A model generated the notes under the pieces. It was given only the letters and a program-made list of their open reading frames with translations. It ran no database searches and was not told the origin of the DNA. Below, one piece after another: positions 8,417 to 16,279 of a stretch of DNA of 64,000 nt. Position 1 is the stretch's first letter. Each line of letters begins with the position of its first letter. The translations under genes and the position numbers were made by a program. The stretch comes from Staphylococcus delphini (GTDB lineage Bacteria > Bacillota > Bacilli > Staphylococcales > Staphylococcaceae), in the NCBI RefSeq assembly GCF_900636325.1, contig NZ_LR134263.1, positions 744,001 to 808,000 of the forward strand. The letters are read 5' to 3'.

Positions 8417-8523
8417 CAATTAAAAAACCCCACTGACACAGTAGGGTGTTAATAAAATATTACATTGACGCTTTAAGCTTATTTTAACTTAACTATGTTT
8501 ATTTAGAATGAAGTAAAACCTTC
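8417..8523 (-). ncRNA. tracrRNA of the type II-A system
   Basis: Read on the minus strand, 8519-8492 is an anti-repeat matching the CRISPR repeat at 27 of 28 positions. It is followed by AAGTTAAAATAAGC, almost the S. pyogenes tracrRNA sequence at that place (lower stem and start of the nexus). Then comes an AU-rich linker and a 9-bp terminator stem ACCCTACTG/CAGTGGGGT with a TTTTTT tail near 8427-8422. A good promoter lies just upstream, giving a short form of about 105 nt. It pairs with the crRNA repeat, guides RNase III processing and loads Cas9. It is transcribed away from cas9, as in S. pyogenes. Confidence 0.9.
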
Positions 8524-8529
8524 GAATAA

Positions 8530-8558
8530 ATAATAACATAAGTGTTCACAATTATCAA
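8530..8558 (-). promoter_or_regulatory. tracrRNA promoter
   Basis: On the minus strand TTGATA (8558-8553), a 17-base spacer and TATTAT (8535-8530) form a near-consensus sigma-A promoter. Transcription should begin near 8523, just before the anti-repeat. Confidence 0.7.
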
Positions 8559-8573
8559 ACTATTTGCGATAAT
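8545..8573 (+). promoter_or_regulatory. cas9 operon promoter, overlapping the tracrRNA promoter
   Basis: TTCACA (8545-8550), a 17-base spacer and GATAAT (8568-8573). It overlaps the divergent tracrRNA promoter, so RNA polymerase at one could exclude the other. The cas9 RBS lies about 20 bases downstream of the -10 box. Confidence 0.6.
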
Positions 8574-8605
8574 ATTAATAAATAAATTAAATGGAGGTAA
8601 GCGTA

Positions 8606-11600
8606 TTGGCTCAAAAACCTTATGTTCTAAGTCTCGATATTGGTACGGGAAGTGTCGGTTATGCGTGTATGGATAAAGATTTTAACATTTTAAAGTATTA
8701 TGATAAAGATGCAATAGGCGTATATTTATTTGATGGTGCACAGACAGCTCAAGATCGTCGACAATTTCGAACTGCAAGAAGAAGAAATAATCGGCGTATT
8801 AAACGTTTAGGCCTTTTACAAGAAATATTAGCGCCATTAGTTCAAAATCCTAACTTTTATCAATTTCAAAGACAGTTCACTTGGAAAAATAACAACATGG
8901 ATTTTAAAAACAAAAGTCTCTCTGAGGTTTTAAACTTTTTAGGCTATGCTCCTAAAAAATATCCGACGATTTATCATTTACAAAAAGCGCTCTTATTAAA
9001 AGATGAAAAATTCGATCCAGAACTTATTTATGTGGCGCTATATCATTTAGTGAAATATAGAGGACACTTTCTTTTTAATCATTTAAATGTCGAAAATTTA
9101 AGCGACAATGACAGTATGGACGATTTTGTAGAATTGATTGAATTATATGAAAGTATCAATCATATTTCTTTGAATCTTGATTACGATAAGATAAAAGCAA
9201 TCTATGAAATTTTACAAGATAACGAAATGACTAAAAATGATCGGGAAAAAGCGATTGTTAAAATTGAGAAAGCACTTAAACATTTTTCAAAAATGCTGTT
9301 AGGTCTTAAATTTAAAGAAGCTGATCTATTTAGTCTTGCTGACAATGCGGAGGAGTTAAAAGAAGCGAAACAATCGCATTCTTTTGCTGATAATTATGAA
9401 GAGAACTTAACGTCATTTTTAACAGTAGAGCAATTAGAGTTGATTGAGCGTGCTAACAAAATTTATTTGGCGTTGACGCTTCAAGATATATTAAATGGAA
9501 ATAAATCTTTGGCCATATCAAAAGTAGCAGCTTACGATAAATTTAAAAATGAATTAAAGCTAGTGAAAGATATTGTATATCAAGCGGATCCAACGAAAGC
9601 ACAATTTAAAAAGATTTTCGTTTCGAGTAAGGAAAGTTTAAAACAATATGAAGCGATTCCGAATAAAGAAAATTTAAGCCAGCTCTGTTTATTCGATCAA
9701 TATTTAATTCGACCTAAAGATCAATACAAAAAACTGATGGATGAACTCAAAAAATTCATTCCTCAAGAGAGTCCATTATATTTTGAAGCACAAAACGACA
9801 CGTTGTTAAAAGTTTTAAATACGACAGATAATGCAAGTATTCCAATGCAAATCAATTTATACGAAGCAGAAACGATTTTGAGAAACCAACAAAAGTATCA
9901 TGCTGAAATCACGGATGACATGATTGAAAAAGTTTTAAGTCTCATTCAATTTAGAATCCCTTATTATGTTGGGCCGCTTGTTAACGACCAAACAATAGCA
10001 AAGTTTGGTTGGATGTCAAGAAAATCTAATAAACCCATTAAGCCATGGAATTTTGATGAAGTTGTAGATCGTTCGAAAAGTGCGACTCAATTTATTAGAC
10101 GTATGACGAATAAATGTACATATTTGATGCATGAAGATGTATTGCCGAAAAATAGTTTGTTGTATCAAGAAATGGAACTATTGAATGAATTAAATGCGAT
10201 CCAAGTAAGACTTCAAACAGATCCAAAAAATCGTAAATACAGATTGACGCCTCAAATTAAATCATTTGCAATAGAGCATATTTTTAAGAAGTATAAAACA
10301 GTGAGTCATAGCAAATTTTTAGAAATCATGTTGAATTCAAATCATCGCGAAACCTTTATGAATCACGGCGAAAAGCTATCTATTTTTGGAACACAAGATG
10401 ATAAAAAGTTTGTATCGAAGTTATCTTCCTATCAAGATATGACTAAAATTTTTGGCAATATTGATGATAAAAGAGGGCAAATTGAAGAAATTATTCAATG
10501 GATTACTATATTTGAAGACAAAAAGATATTAGTTCAAAAATTGAAAGAAAACTATCCAGAGTTAACGTCACAACAAATCAATCAATTGAAAAAGTTGAAT
10601 TACTCGGGTTGGGGAAGATTGAGTGAAAGATTATTAACACATAAGTATCATGACCATTCGATTATTGAACTGTTGAGAAGTTCTGATGAAAACTTTATGG
10701 AAATTATCACAAATGATGCTTATGGCTTTCAGAATTTTATAAAAGAAGAAAATCAAGTGCAATCAAACACAATTCAATACCAAGATATTGCAAATTTAGC
10801 AACTTCTCCAGCATTGAAAAAAGGCATATGGTCAACGATTAAACTGGTGAGAGAATTGACTTCAATATTTGGTGAACCAGAAAAGATTATTATGGAATTT
10901 GCGACAGAAGATCAACAGAAAGGTAAAAAACAAAAAAGTCGGAAACAACTATGGGATGACAATATCAAGAAAAACAAATTAAAATCAGTGGATGAATACA
11001 AATACATCATTGACGTCGCTAATAAATTGAATAATGAACAGTTACAACAAGAAAAGTTATGGTTGTACTTATCTCAAAATGGAAAGTGTATGTATTCTGG
11101 GCAAAGCATAGATTTAGATGCACTACTATCTCCAAATGCGACAAAATATTACGAAGTGGATCACATTATCCCAAGAAGCTTTATTAAAGATGATTCAATC
11201 GATAATAAAGTATTAGTCATTAAAGCGATGAATCAAACGAAAGGAGATCAAGTTCCGTTACAATTCATCCAACGACCTTATGAAAGAATCGCTTACTGGA
11301 AAAGCTTAAATAAAGCGGGATTAATCAGTGACAGTAAATTGCATAAATTAATGAAACCGGAATTTACCGCTATGGACAAGGAAGGATTTATTCAACGCCA
11401 GCTCGTCGAAACGCGCCAGATTTCAGTACATGTGAGGGACTTCCTTATAGAAGAATATCCGAATTCGAAAGTGATCCCTATGAAAGCGAAAATGGTGAGT
11501 GAATTTAGAAAGAAATTTGAAATTCCTAAAATACGTCAAATAAACGATGCACATCACGCGATTGATGCCTATTTGAATGGTGTCGTATATCACGGAGCGC

Positions 11601-12610
11601 AAATGGCTTATCCTAATGTAGATTTATTTGATTTCAATTTCAAATGGGAGAAAGTAAGAGAGAAATGGAAAGCTTTAGGTGAGTTCAACACGAACCAAAA
11701 GGCGAGAGAATTGTTCTTTTTCAAAAAGCTCGAAAAAATGGAAGTGAGTCAAGGTGAACGGCTTATTTCAAAAATCAAGTTAGATATGAATCATTTTAAA
11801 ATCAATTTCTCTAAAAAGTTAGCAAATACAACGCAACAATTTTATAACCAAATGCCTGAATCACCTAAAATAGCTGAAATTAAGTATGAATCCAATAAAA
11901 GTGCAGATGCTGTATATACGAGTCTCAAACCACATCAAACATTTGTCATTGCAATCAAAACGGCGACTAAAAAAGGCAAAGTGAAAATGCAATATCAAAT
12001 GATTGATTATTATGTAATTGATTTTTATAAATTTAAAAATACAGATGAAAAAGAATTGGCATTATACTTAGCGCGACGAGAGAATAAAGATGAGGTATTG
12101 GATGCCCAAATTGTATATAAACTCAACAAAGGGGACTTGTTGTATTTGAATAACCACCCTTGTTATTTCGTTTCAAGCAAAGAAGTGATTAATGCAAAAC
12201 AATTTGAGCTGACTGTTGAGGAACAACTTTCTTTATACAAGGTGATGCACAATAAAGAGACAAGTGTTGAAAAGTTAATCAAAGTATATGATTTGATATC
12301 TGAAAAGGTCATTAACGACTATCGCCATTATTTAGATAGTGAGTTAAAAATAGAAAGAGTTCGGACACTTTTTTCAGAATCTCATCAAACGCATGAAGAT
12401 TTTATAAAAGCATTAGGCGAATTATTTAAAGTCGTTACAGCATCGGCTACAAGATCAGAAAAAATTGGAAGTCGAAAAAGTGGTATGGGGCATCGTGCGT
12501 TTTTAGGAAAAGGGAAAGATGTTAAAATTGCATATACGTCAATTTCAGGCTTAAAAACAACGAAACCTAAATCATTGTTTAAATTAGCGGAGTCTAGAAA
12601 TGAGCTTTAG
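8606..12610 (+). CDS. cas9: Cas9 RNA-guided DNA endonuclease (type II-A)
   Basis: I place the start at TTG 8606, 7 bases after GGAGGT; ATG 8591 overlaps that RBS. This gives 1,334 residues, the S. pyogenes Cas9 size class. Visible parts in order: RuvC-I (LSLDIGTGSVG, Asp11), arginine-rich bridge helix (about 51-68), alpha-helical recognition lobe, RuvC-II (IIMEFA, Glu764), HNH (YEVDHIIPRSF, His853, then DDSIDNKVL), RuvC-III (HHAIDAYLNG, His984 and Asp987), and a C-terminal PAM-interacting domain. All catalytic residues are present, at almost the S. pyogenes numbering. The arginine pair that reads NGG in S. pyogenes (RKRYTS) has no evident counterpart, so a different PAM is likely. It overlaps cas1 by 11 bases. 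Confidence 0.95.
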   Translation: MAQKPYVLSLDIGTGSVGYACMDKDFNILKYYDKDAIGVYLFDGAQTAQDRRQFRTARRRNNRRIKRLGLLQEILAPLVQNPNFYQFQRQFTWKNNNMDFKNKSLSEVLNFLGYAPKKYPTIYHLQKALLLKDEKFDPELIYVALYHLVKYRGHFLFNHLNVENLSDNDSMDDFVELIELYESINHISLNLDYDKIKAIYEILQDNEMTKNDREKAIVKIEKALKHFSKMLLGLKFKEADLFSLADNAEELKEAKQSHSFADNYEENLTSFLTVEQLELIERANKIYLALTLQDILNGNKSLAISKVAAYDKFKNELKLVKDIVYQADPTKAQFKKIFVSSKESLKQYEAIPNKENLSQLCLFDQYLIRPKDQYKKLMDELKKFIPQESPLYFEAQNDTLLKVLNTTDNASIPMQINLYEAETILRNQQKYHAEITDDMIEKVLSLIQFRIPYYVGPLVNDQTIAKFGWMSRKSNKPIKPWNFDEVVDRSKSATQFIRRMTNKCTYLMHEDVLPKNSLLYQEMELLNELNAIQVRLQTDPKNRKYRLTPQIKSFAIEHIFKKYKTVSHSKFLEIMLNSNHRETFMNHGEKLSIFGTQDDKKFVSKLSSYQDMTKIFGNIDDKRGQIEEIIQWITIFEDKKILVQKLKENYPELTSQQINQLKKLNYSGWGRLSERLLTHKYHDHSIIELLRSSDENFMEIITNDAYGFQNFIKEENQVQSNTIQYQDIANLATSPALKKGIWSTIKLVRELTSIFGEPEKIIMEFATEDQQKGKKQKSRKQLWDDNIKKNKLKSVDEYKYIIDVANKLNNEQLQQEKLWLYLSQNGKCMYSGQSIDLDALLSPNATKYYEVDHIIPRSFIKDDSIDNKVLVIKAMNQTKGDQVPLQFIQRPYERIAYWKSLNKAGLISDSKLHKLMKPEFTAMDKEGFIQRQLVETRQISVHVRDFLIEEYPNSKVIPMKAKMVSEFRKKFEIPKIRQINDAHHAIDAYLNGVVYHGAQMAYPNVDLFDFNFKWEKVREKWKALGEFNTNQKARELFFFKKLEKMEVSQGERLISKIKLDMNHFKINFSKKLANTTQQFYNQMPESPKIAEIKYESNKSADAVYTSLKPHQTFVIAIKTATKKGKVKMQYQMIDYYVIDFYKFKNTDEKELALYLARRENKDEVLDAQIVYKLNKGDLLYLNNHPCYFVSSKEVINAKQFELTVEEQLSLYKVMHNKETSVEKLIKVYDLISEKVINDYRHYLDSELKIERVRTLFSESHQTHEDFIKALGELFKVVTASATRSEKIGSRKSGMGHRAFLGKGKDVKIAYTSISGLKTTKPKSLFKLAESRNEL

Positions 12611-13475
12611 AACAGTAATCATAACAAAAGAATCGAAATTGTCACTTAGAATGAATCAATTGATTGTTAAAAATGATAATTTAAGCCGTATTCCTTTAAA
12701 TGAAATCACGTGTCTAGTCATTGAACATCCTAACGTTACAATGACTGGGCATCTCATGGTCGCATTAAGTGATCAGAAGATTGTAACGATTTTATGTAAT
12801 GCAAAACATTTACCGAACACACTTTTATTACCCCTATATGGTCATCATAGACAAGCGAGACTTATTCAAAATCAAATGAGTTGGAAAAGGGAAAGAAAAG
12901 CACAACTTTGGCAATTATTAGTCAAACACAAAATTTTAAATCAAAAGCAAGTTGTTCAGGAATGTTTTAAAGAAAGTAGCATTGAATTATTTGACACGTT
13001 TACTAATAGTGTAGAGTTAGATGATATTACTAATCGCGAAGGACATGCGGCAAAAGTTTATTTTAATATCATATTAGAATCTGGGCATGCAAGGGGTGAT
13101 GACACTATTCAAAATGCTGCTATGGATTATGGCTATCAAGTGTTATTAGCTATTTTAGCAAGAACGATTGTAAGTAAGGGCTATCTTACCGAATTGGGCA
13201 TCAAACATCATAATGAATTCAATATTTATAATTTAGCGTCTGACTTTATGGAGATTTTTAGACCACTTATAGATTATTTGGTTTTAAAAAATGTAGATCA
13301 ACAATTTGGAACTGATCAAAAAAGAGCAATATTGAATATTTTAAACAGAAAGCTCAAGGTTGAGAACAAAAGATATTATTTTCTAAGTGCTGTAGAAATT
13401 TATGTAGACAGTTTATTTAAATATCTATCGACAGGGGATATAGAAGTTGTAAAAATACCAACTTGGACATATTAA
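12600..13475 (+). CDS. cas1: Cas1 spacer-integration endonuclease
   Basis: A 291-residue protein overlapping the end of cas9. It forms the integrase of the adaptation complex with Cas2 and inserts new spacers at the leader end of the array. The metal-binding residues are visible: Glu147 in TNREGHAAKVYF, His203/204 in GIKHHNEFNIY and Glu218 in LASDFMEIFRPLID. The motif usually ending in LNYGY reads NAAMDYGYQVLL, a mild departure from the family. Length is normal for type II Cas1. It is in one operon with cas9, cas2 and csn2. Confidence 0.93.
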   Translation: MSFRTVIITKESKLSLRMNQLIVKNDNLSRIPLNEITCLVIEHPNVTMTGHLMVALSDQKIVTILCNAKHLPNTLLLPLYGHHRQARLIQNQMSWKRERKAQLWQLLVKHKILNQKQVVQECFKESSIELFDTFTNSVELDDITNREGHAAKVYFNIILESGHARGDDTIQNAAMDYGYQVLLAILARTIVSKGYLTELGIKHHNEFNIYNLASDFMEIFRPLIDYLVLKNVDQQFGTDQKRAILNILNRKLKVENKRYYFLSAVEIYVDSLFKYLSTGDIEVVKIPTWTY

Positions 13476-13530
13476 TCTAACATGGATTTTAAGAAAGTAA
13501 CAAATGTTTTATAAGGAGATATATGTTGAG

Positions 13531-13848
13531 GTGAGATATTTGAGATTAATTTTAATGTTCGACTTACCAGTAGAGACATCGAGTGAAAGACGCGCATATC
13601 GACAATTTGTTAAGTTTTTGACGAATGAAGGATATGTGAGACTACAGTATTCTGTATATTGTAAGTTGATTTTTAACAGTTCTACATTGAATCATCAAAT
13701 TAATAAATTAAAAAGTATAGTGCCTTCAAATGGTGCGGTGCAAACATTGGTTGTAACAGAAAATCAATTTTCAAATATGAAATATCTGGTGGGATCGCCG
13801 CCAAAAGGACAGATAGGTTTAAGTTCCGATAGAGTGATTGAATTATGA
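13531..13848 (+). CDS. cas2: Cas2 adaptation protein
   Basis: A protein of about 105 residues with a ferredoxin-like fold that bridges two Cas1 dimers during spacer integration. I favour GTG 13531 (MRYLRLILMFDLP) because it matches the usual Cas2 N-terminus and AAGGAG lies 12 bases upstream. An ATG at 13504 would add nine residues but overlaps the RBS region, and TTG 13540 is also possible. The conserved aspartate after the first strand is in LMFDLPV (Asp11). SERRAYRQFVKFL is the typical first helix. The stop overlaps the csn2 start (ATGA). Confidence 0.9.
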   Translation: MRYLRLILMFDLPVETSSERRAYRQFVKFLTNEGYVRLQYSVYCKLIFNSSTLNHQINKLKSIVPSNGAVQTLVVTENQFSNMKYLVGSPPKGQIGLSSDRVIEL

Positions 13849-14693
13849 AAATAGCAAGTCATATTACAGAGGTTCTCAAATTAAAAGAGAGAAGCATGAA
13901 TATTATTACTTTTGAAGATACTAACCAATGTGAAGCTTTTATTCAAAACTTTACGGATTACATGATGAATAAGGAGGTTGAAGATAGTCAGTTTGCACAT
14001 TTTATATCGGACGATTATGAGACGATGAGCCCGAAAAACTTTAATCCTATTATTTTGAATTGTGGAGATAGAAATCTATTAGGTCAAAAATTGATAGAAG
14101 ATAAAGTGTATCAGGTTTTTGAAGAACAAATTATTAATTATGAAGTAGCAAATCACTCATTCTTAAAGTTTGAACAAAGTCTAATTGATTTAAAAAACAC
14201 GTTAGGTATATACGATGATGACTATCAGATAGAATTACAACCATCGATTTTTAAGTTGAGAAGATTGCTCAAATTGTTTGGATTAGATTTCCATAACGAT
14301 CTTGAGGATTTAAATGAAATAAATAAAAGAAAAGTTTTCATTGATCTACTCATTCACTCAACAAAAGAAAACATTTTGATTGTATTATTTCCGGAGTCTC
14401 ACTTGGGTATTCGCGATATTAAAGTATTTATGCAACTATTAAAGAAGTATCATTTCACAACAATTGTTTTCACCAATCATCCTTCTATCATCATTAATGA
14501 AGAAAACATATTTCTTTGTAAAATTAATAAAGAGTGTCATGACATTGAAAAAATAAAAGAAGAACTATCGTTATTTATTCCAGAAGAGATGGTGAGACAT
14601 CAATTGACTAACATGATTGCTTATCACGAGTTTTTAGGTGAAAATCTTTCTGAGTTTGAACGTTATTTTAAGTTTATAAATCATTACAATTAA
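13845..14693 (+). CDS. csn2: Csn2-type adaptation protein, divergent form
   Basis: A 282-residue protein overlapping cas2 by four bases. Its position last in a cas9-cas1-cas2 operon and its start (MKIASHITEVLKLKE) fit Csn2, a ring-forming protein that binds DNA ends and works with Cas1-Cas2 and Cas9 in spacer acquisition. Classical Csn2 has about 220 residues and the long S. thermophilus form about 350, so this length is intermediate. A P-loop-like core is suggested by NILIVLFPESHLGIRD and FTTIVFTNHPSI. It marks the locus as type II-A. Sequence alone does not tell which Csn2 subfamily it belongs to. Confidence 0.8.
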   Translation: MKIASHITEVLKLKERSMNIITFEDTNQCEAFIQNFTDYMMNKEVEDSQFAHFISDDYETMSPKNFNPIILNCGDRNLLGQKLIEDKVYQVFEEQIINYEVANHSFLKFEQSLIDLKNTLGIYDDDYQIELQPSIFKLRRLLKLFGLDFHNDLEDLNEINKRKVFIDLLIHSTKENILIVLFPESHLGIRDIKVFMQLLKKYHFTTIVFTNHPSIIINEENIFLCKINKECHDIEKIKEELSLFIPEEMVRHQLTNMIAYHEFLGENLSEFERYFKFINHYN

Positions 14694-14883
14694 GTTATAC
14701 TAAACACAATATAAATGGTTCGAGGATTGAAATACAAAACGATCAATGAGTAAGTTATAGCTATGTGACTTACTTCGTGATTAAGTTGAATTCCTATATC
14801 ATTTGAGCATAATGATTTGCTTCTTTTATGTGTGCTAAGCCTCAATTTGATACAGAATCGAGTTGAGATTTTTGGAATTTGAG
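14694..14883 (+). promoter_or_regulatory. CRISPR leader with leader-anchoring sequence
   Basis: This is the 190-bp AT-rich stretch between csn2 and the first repeat. It ends in ATTTGAG (14877-14883), the leader-anchoring sequence known to direct Cas1-Cas2 to the first repeat in type II-A systems. A possible pre-crRNA promoter is TTGAAT (14786-14791), 16 bases, CATAAT (14108 is not meant; the box is 14808-14813). A 7-bp hairpin AGTAAGT/ACTTACT (about 14749-14774) may end csn2 transcripts, but its tail is weak. Confidence 0.7.
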
Positions 14884-16099
14884 GTTTTAGCACTATGTTT
14901 ATTTAGAAAGAAGTAAAACCGTATGGCAGAAGAGATGGAAGGCGGTATGTTTTAGCACTATGTTTATTTAGAAAGAAGTAAAACCCAAATTTGCCCCCTG
15001 AAATTGAGGTTACGTTTTAGCACTATGTTTATTTAGAAAGAAGTAAAACTTCATGTGTTAGATTTTGTGGTTGAGGGCAGTTTTAGCACTATGTTTATTT
15101 AGAAAGAAGTAAAACACGTTTATTATCTGAACGCCGTTTTTGCTGTTTTAGCACTATGTTTATTTAGAAAGAAGTAAAACTGCCATTTTGTCTGTCGCGC
15201 ATAACCGCAGTTTTAGCACTATGTTTATTTAGAAAGAAGTAAAACACCTTGGAAGTATCAACTTTAAGAACACCAGTTTTAGCACTATGTTTATTTAGAA
15301 AGAAGTAAAACAATATACAGATGAAAAGTATAATGAAGCGAGTTTTAGCACTATGTTTATTTAGAAAGAAGTAAAACCATGACTGTACTAGAAATGAAAG
15401 AGTTTTTGTTTTAGCACTATGTTTATTTAGAAAGAAGTAAAACGCAGTTGGAGCTTTAATGATTGCTGAGCCGTTTTAGCACTATGTTTATTTAGAAAGA
15501 AGTAAAACTGTTTTTCTATACTCAGCATTGAGCACAGTGTTTTAGCACTATGTTTATTTAGAAAGAAGTAAAACTTATTTTTGGAGATAATCCATTAATG
15601 CGCGTTTTAGCACTATGTTTATTTAGAAAGAAGTAAAACTGCAAAATGGTTACAAGGTTTGATGTGGGGGTTTTAGCACTATGTTTATTTAGAAAGAAGT
15701 AAAACGAAAAGTTGGCAAACGACTTAATAAAATCAGTTTTAGCACTATGTTTATTTAGAAAGAAGTAAAACTAACGCTTTGAAATATAAGAGAAACACAA
15801 AGTTTTAGCACTATGTTTATTTAGAAAGAAGTAAAACATATCATACTGCTTAGCTTCTCACGCGTGCGTTTTAGCACTATGTTTATTTAGAAAGAAGTAA
15901 AACCCTAACATCAAACACATTACCTTTAACAAGTTTTAGCACTATGTTTATTTAGAAAGAAGTAAAACCATTAAGATGGATAATATTCTTTCTATTCAGT
16001 TTAGCACTATGTTTATTTAGAAAGAAGTAAAACAAGTAAGTTCGAATTCGCAACGAGTAATGCGTTTTAGCACTATGTTTATTTAGTGAGTATAACAAA
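14884..16099 (+). CRISPR. CRISPR array: 19 repeats of 36 bp, 18 spacers
   Basis: The repeats begin GTTTTAGCACTATG and end AGAAAGAAGTAAAAC, 36 bp. They start at 14884, 14949, 15014, 15080, 15145, 15210, 15276, 15342, 15408, 15473, 15539, 15604, 15670, 15736, 15802, 15868, 15933, 15998 and 16064. Spacers are 29 or 30 bp and all differ. The first 17 repeats are identical by eye. Repeat 18 has two changes in its first bases, and repeat 19 is intact for 23 bases and then diverges, marking the old, distal end. Transcription runs from the leader at 14883 to the right. Confidence 0.98.
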
Positions 16100-16135
16100 C
16101 CTATTAAAAATCAAATATGAACTACATTTACGTCT

Positions 16136-16183
16136 CTCACTATGCTTTTACCTCAAATTAAAGTTATAGTGGGGGCTTTTTTT
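16136..16183 (+). terminator. Terminator after the CRISPR array
   Basis: The stem CTCACTAT/ATAGTGGG, with a 22-base loop that can fold further, is followed by GGCTTTTTTT. It would end the pre-crRNA before the next gene. Confidence 0.65.
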
Positions 16184-16279
16184 ATTTTTTTGAAATTACC
16201 CCCCACCGCTTCCTATTCCTCCTCCATGTTATAATAACTACAAATGCTCATAAAAACAGAAAGAAAGTAGGGGAAATGT

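Noticed and set aside
8591..8605. ATG 8591 as start of Cas9.
   Set aside because: The ATG is part of ATGGAGGT, which serves as the RBS for TTG 8606; no RBS precedes it.
14690..14893. A 67-codon minus-strand frame over the CRISPR leader.
   Set aside because: No RBS or recognisable product; it overlaps the leader and first repeat, which explain the sequence.
8606..16099. The CRISPR locus as a wholly new CRISPR type.
   Set aside because: Gene order, Cas9 domains, tracrRNA layout and Csn2 place it in type II-A; only the guide-like tracrRNA extension, PAM region and Csn2 length are unusual.
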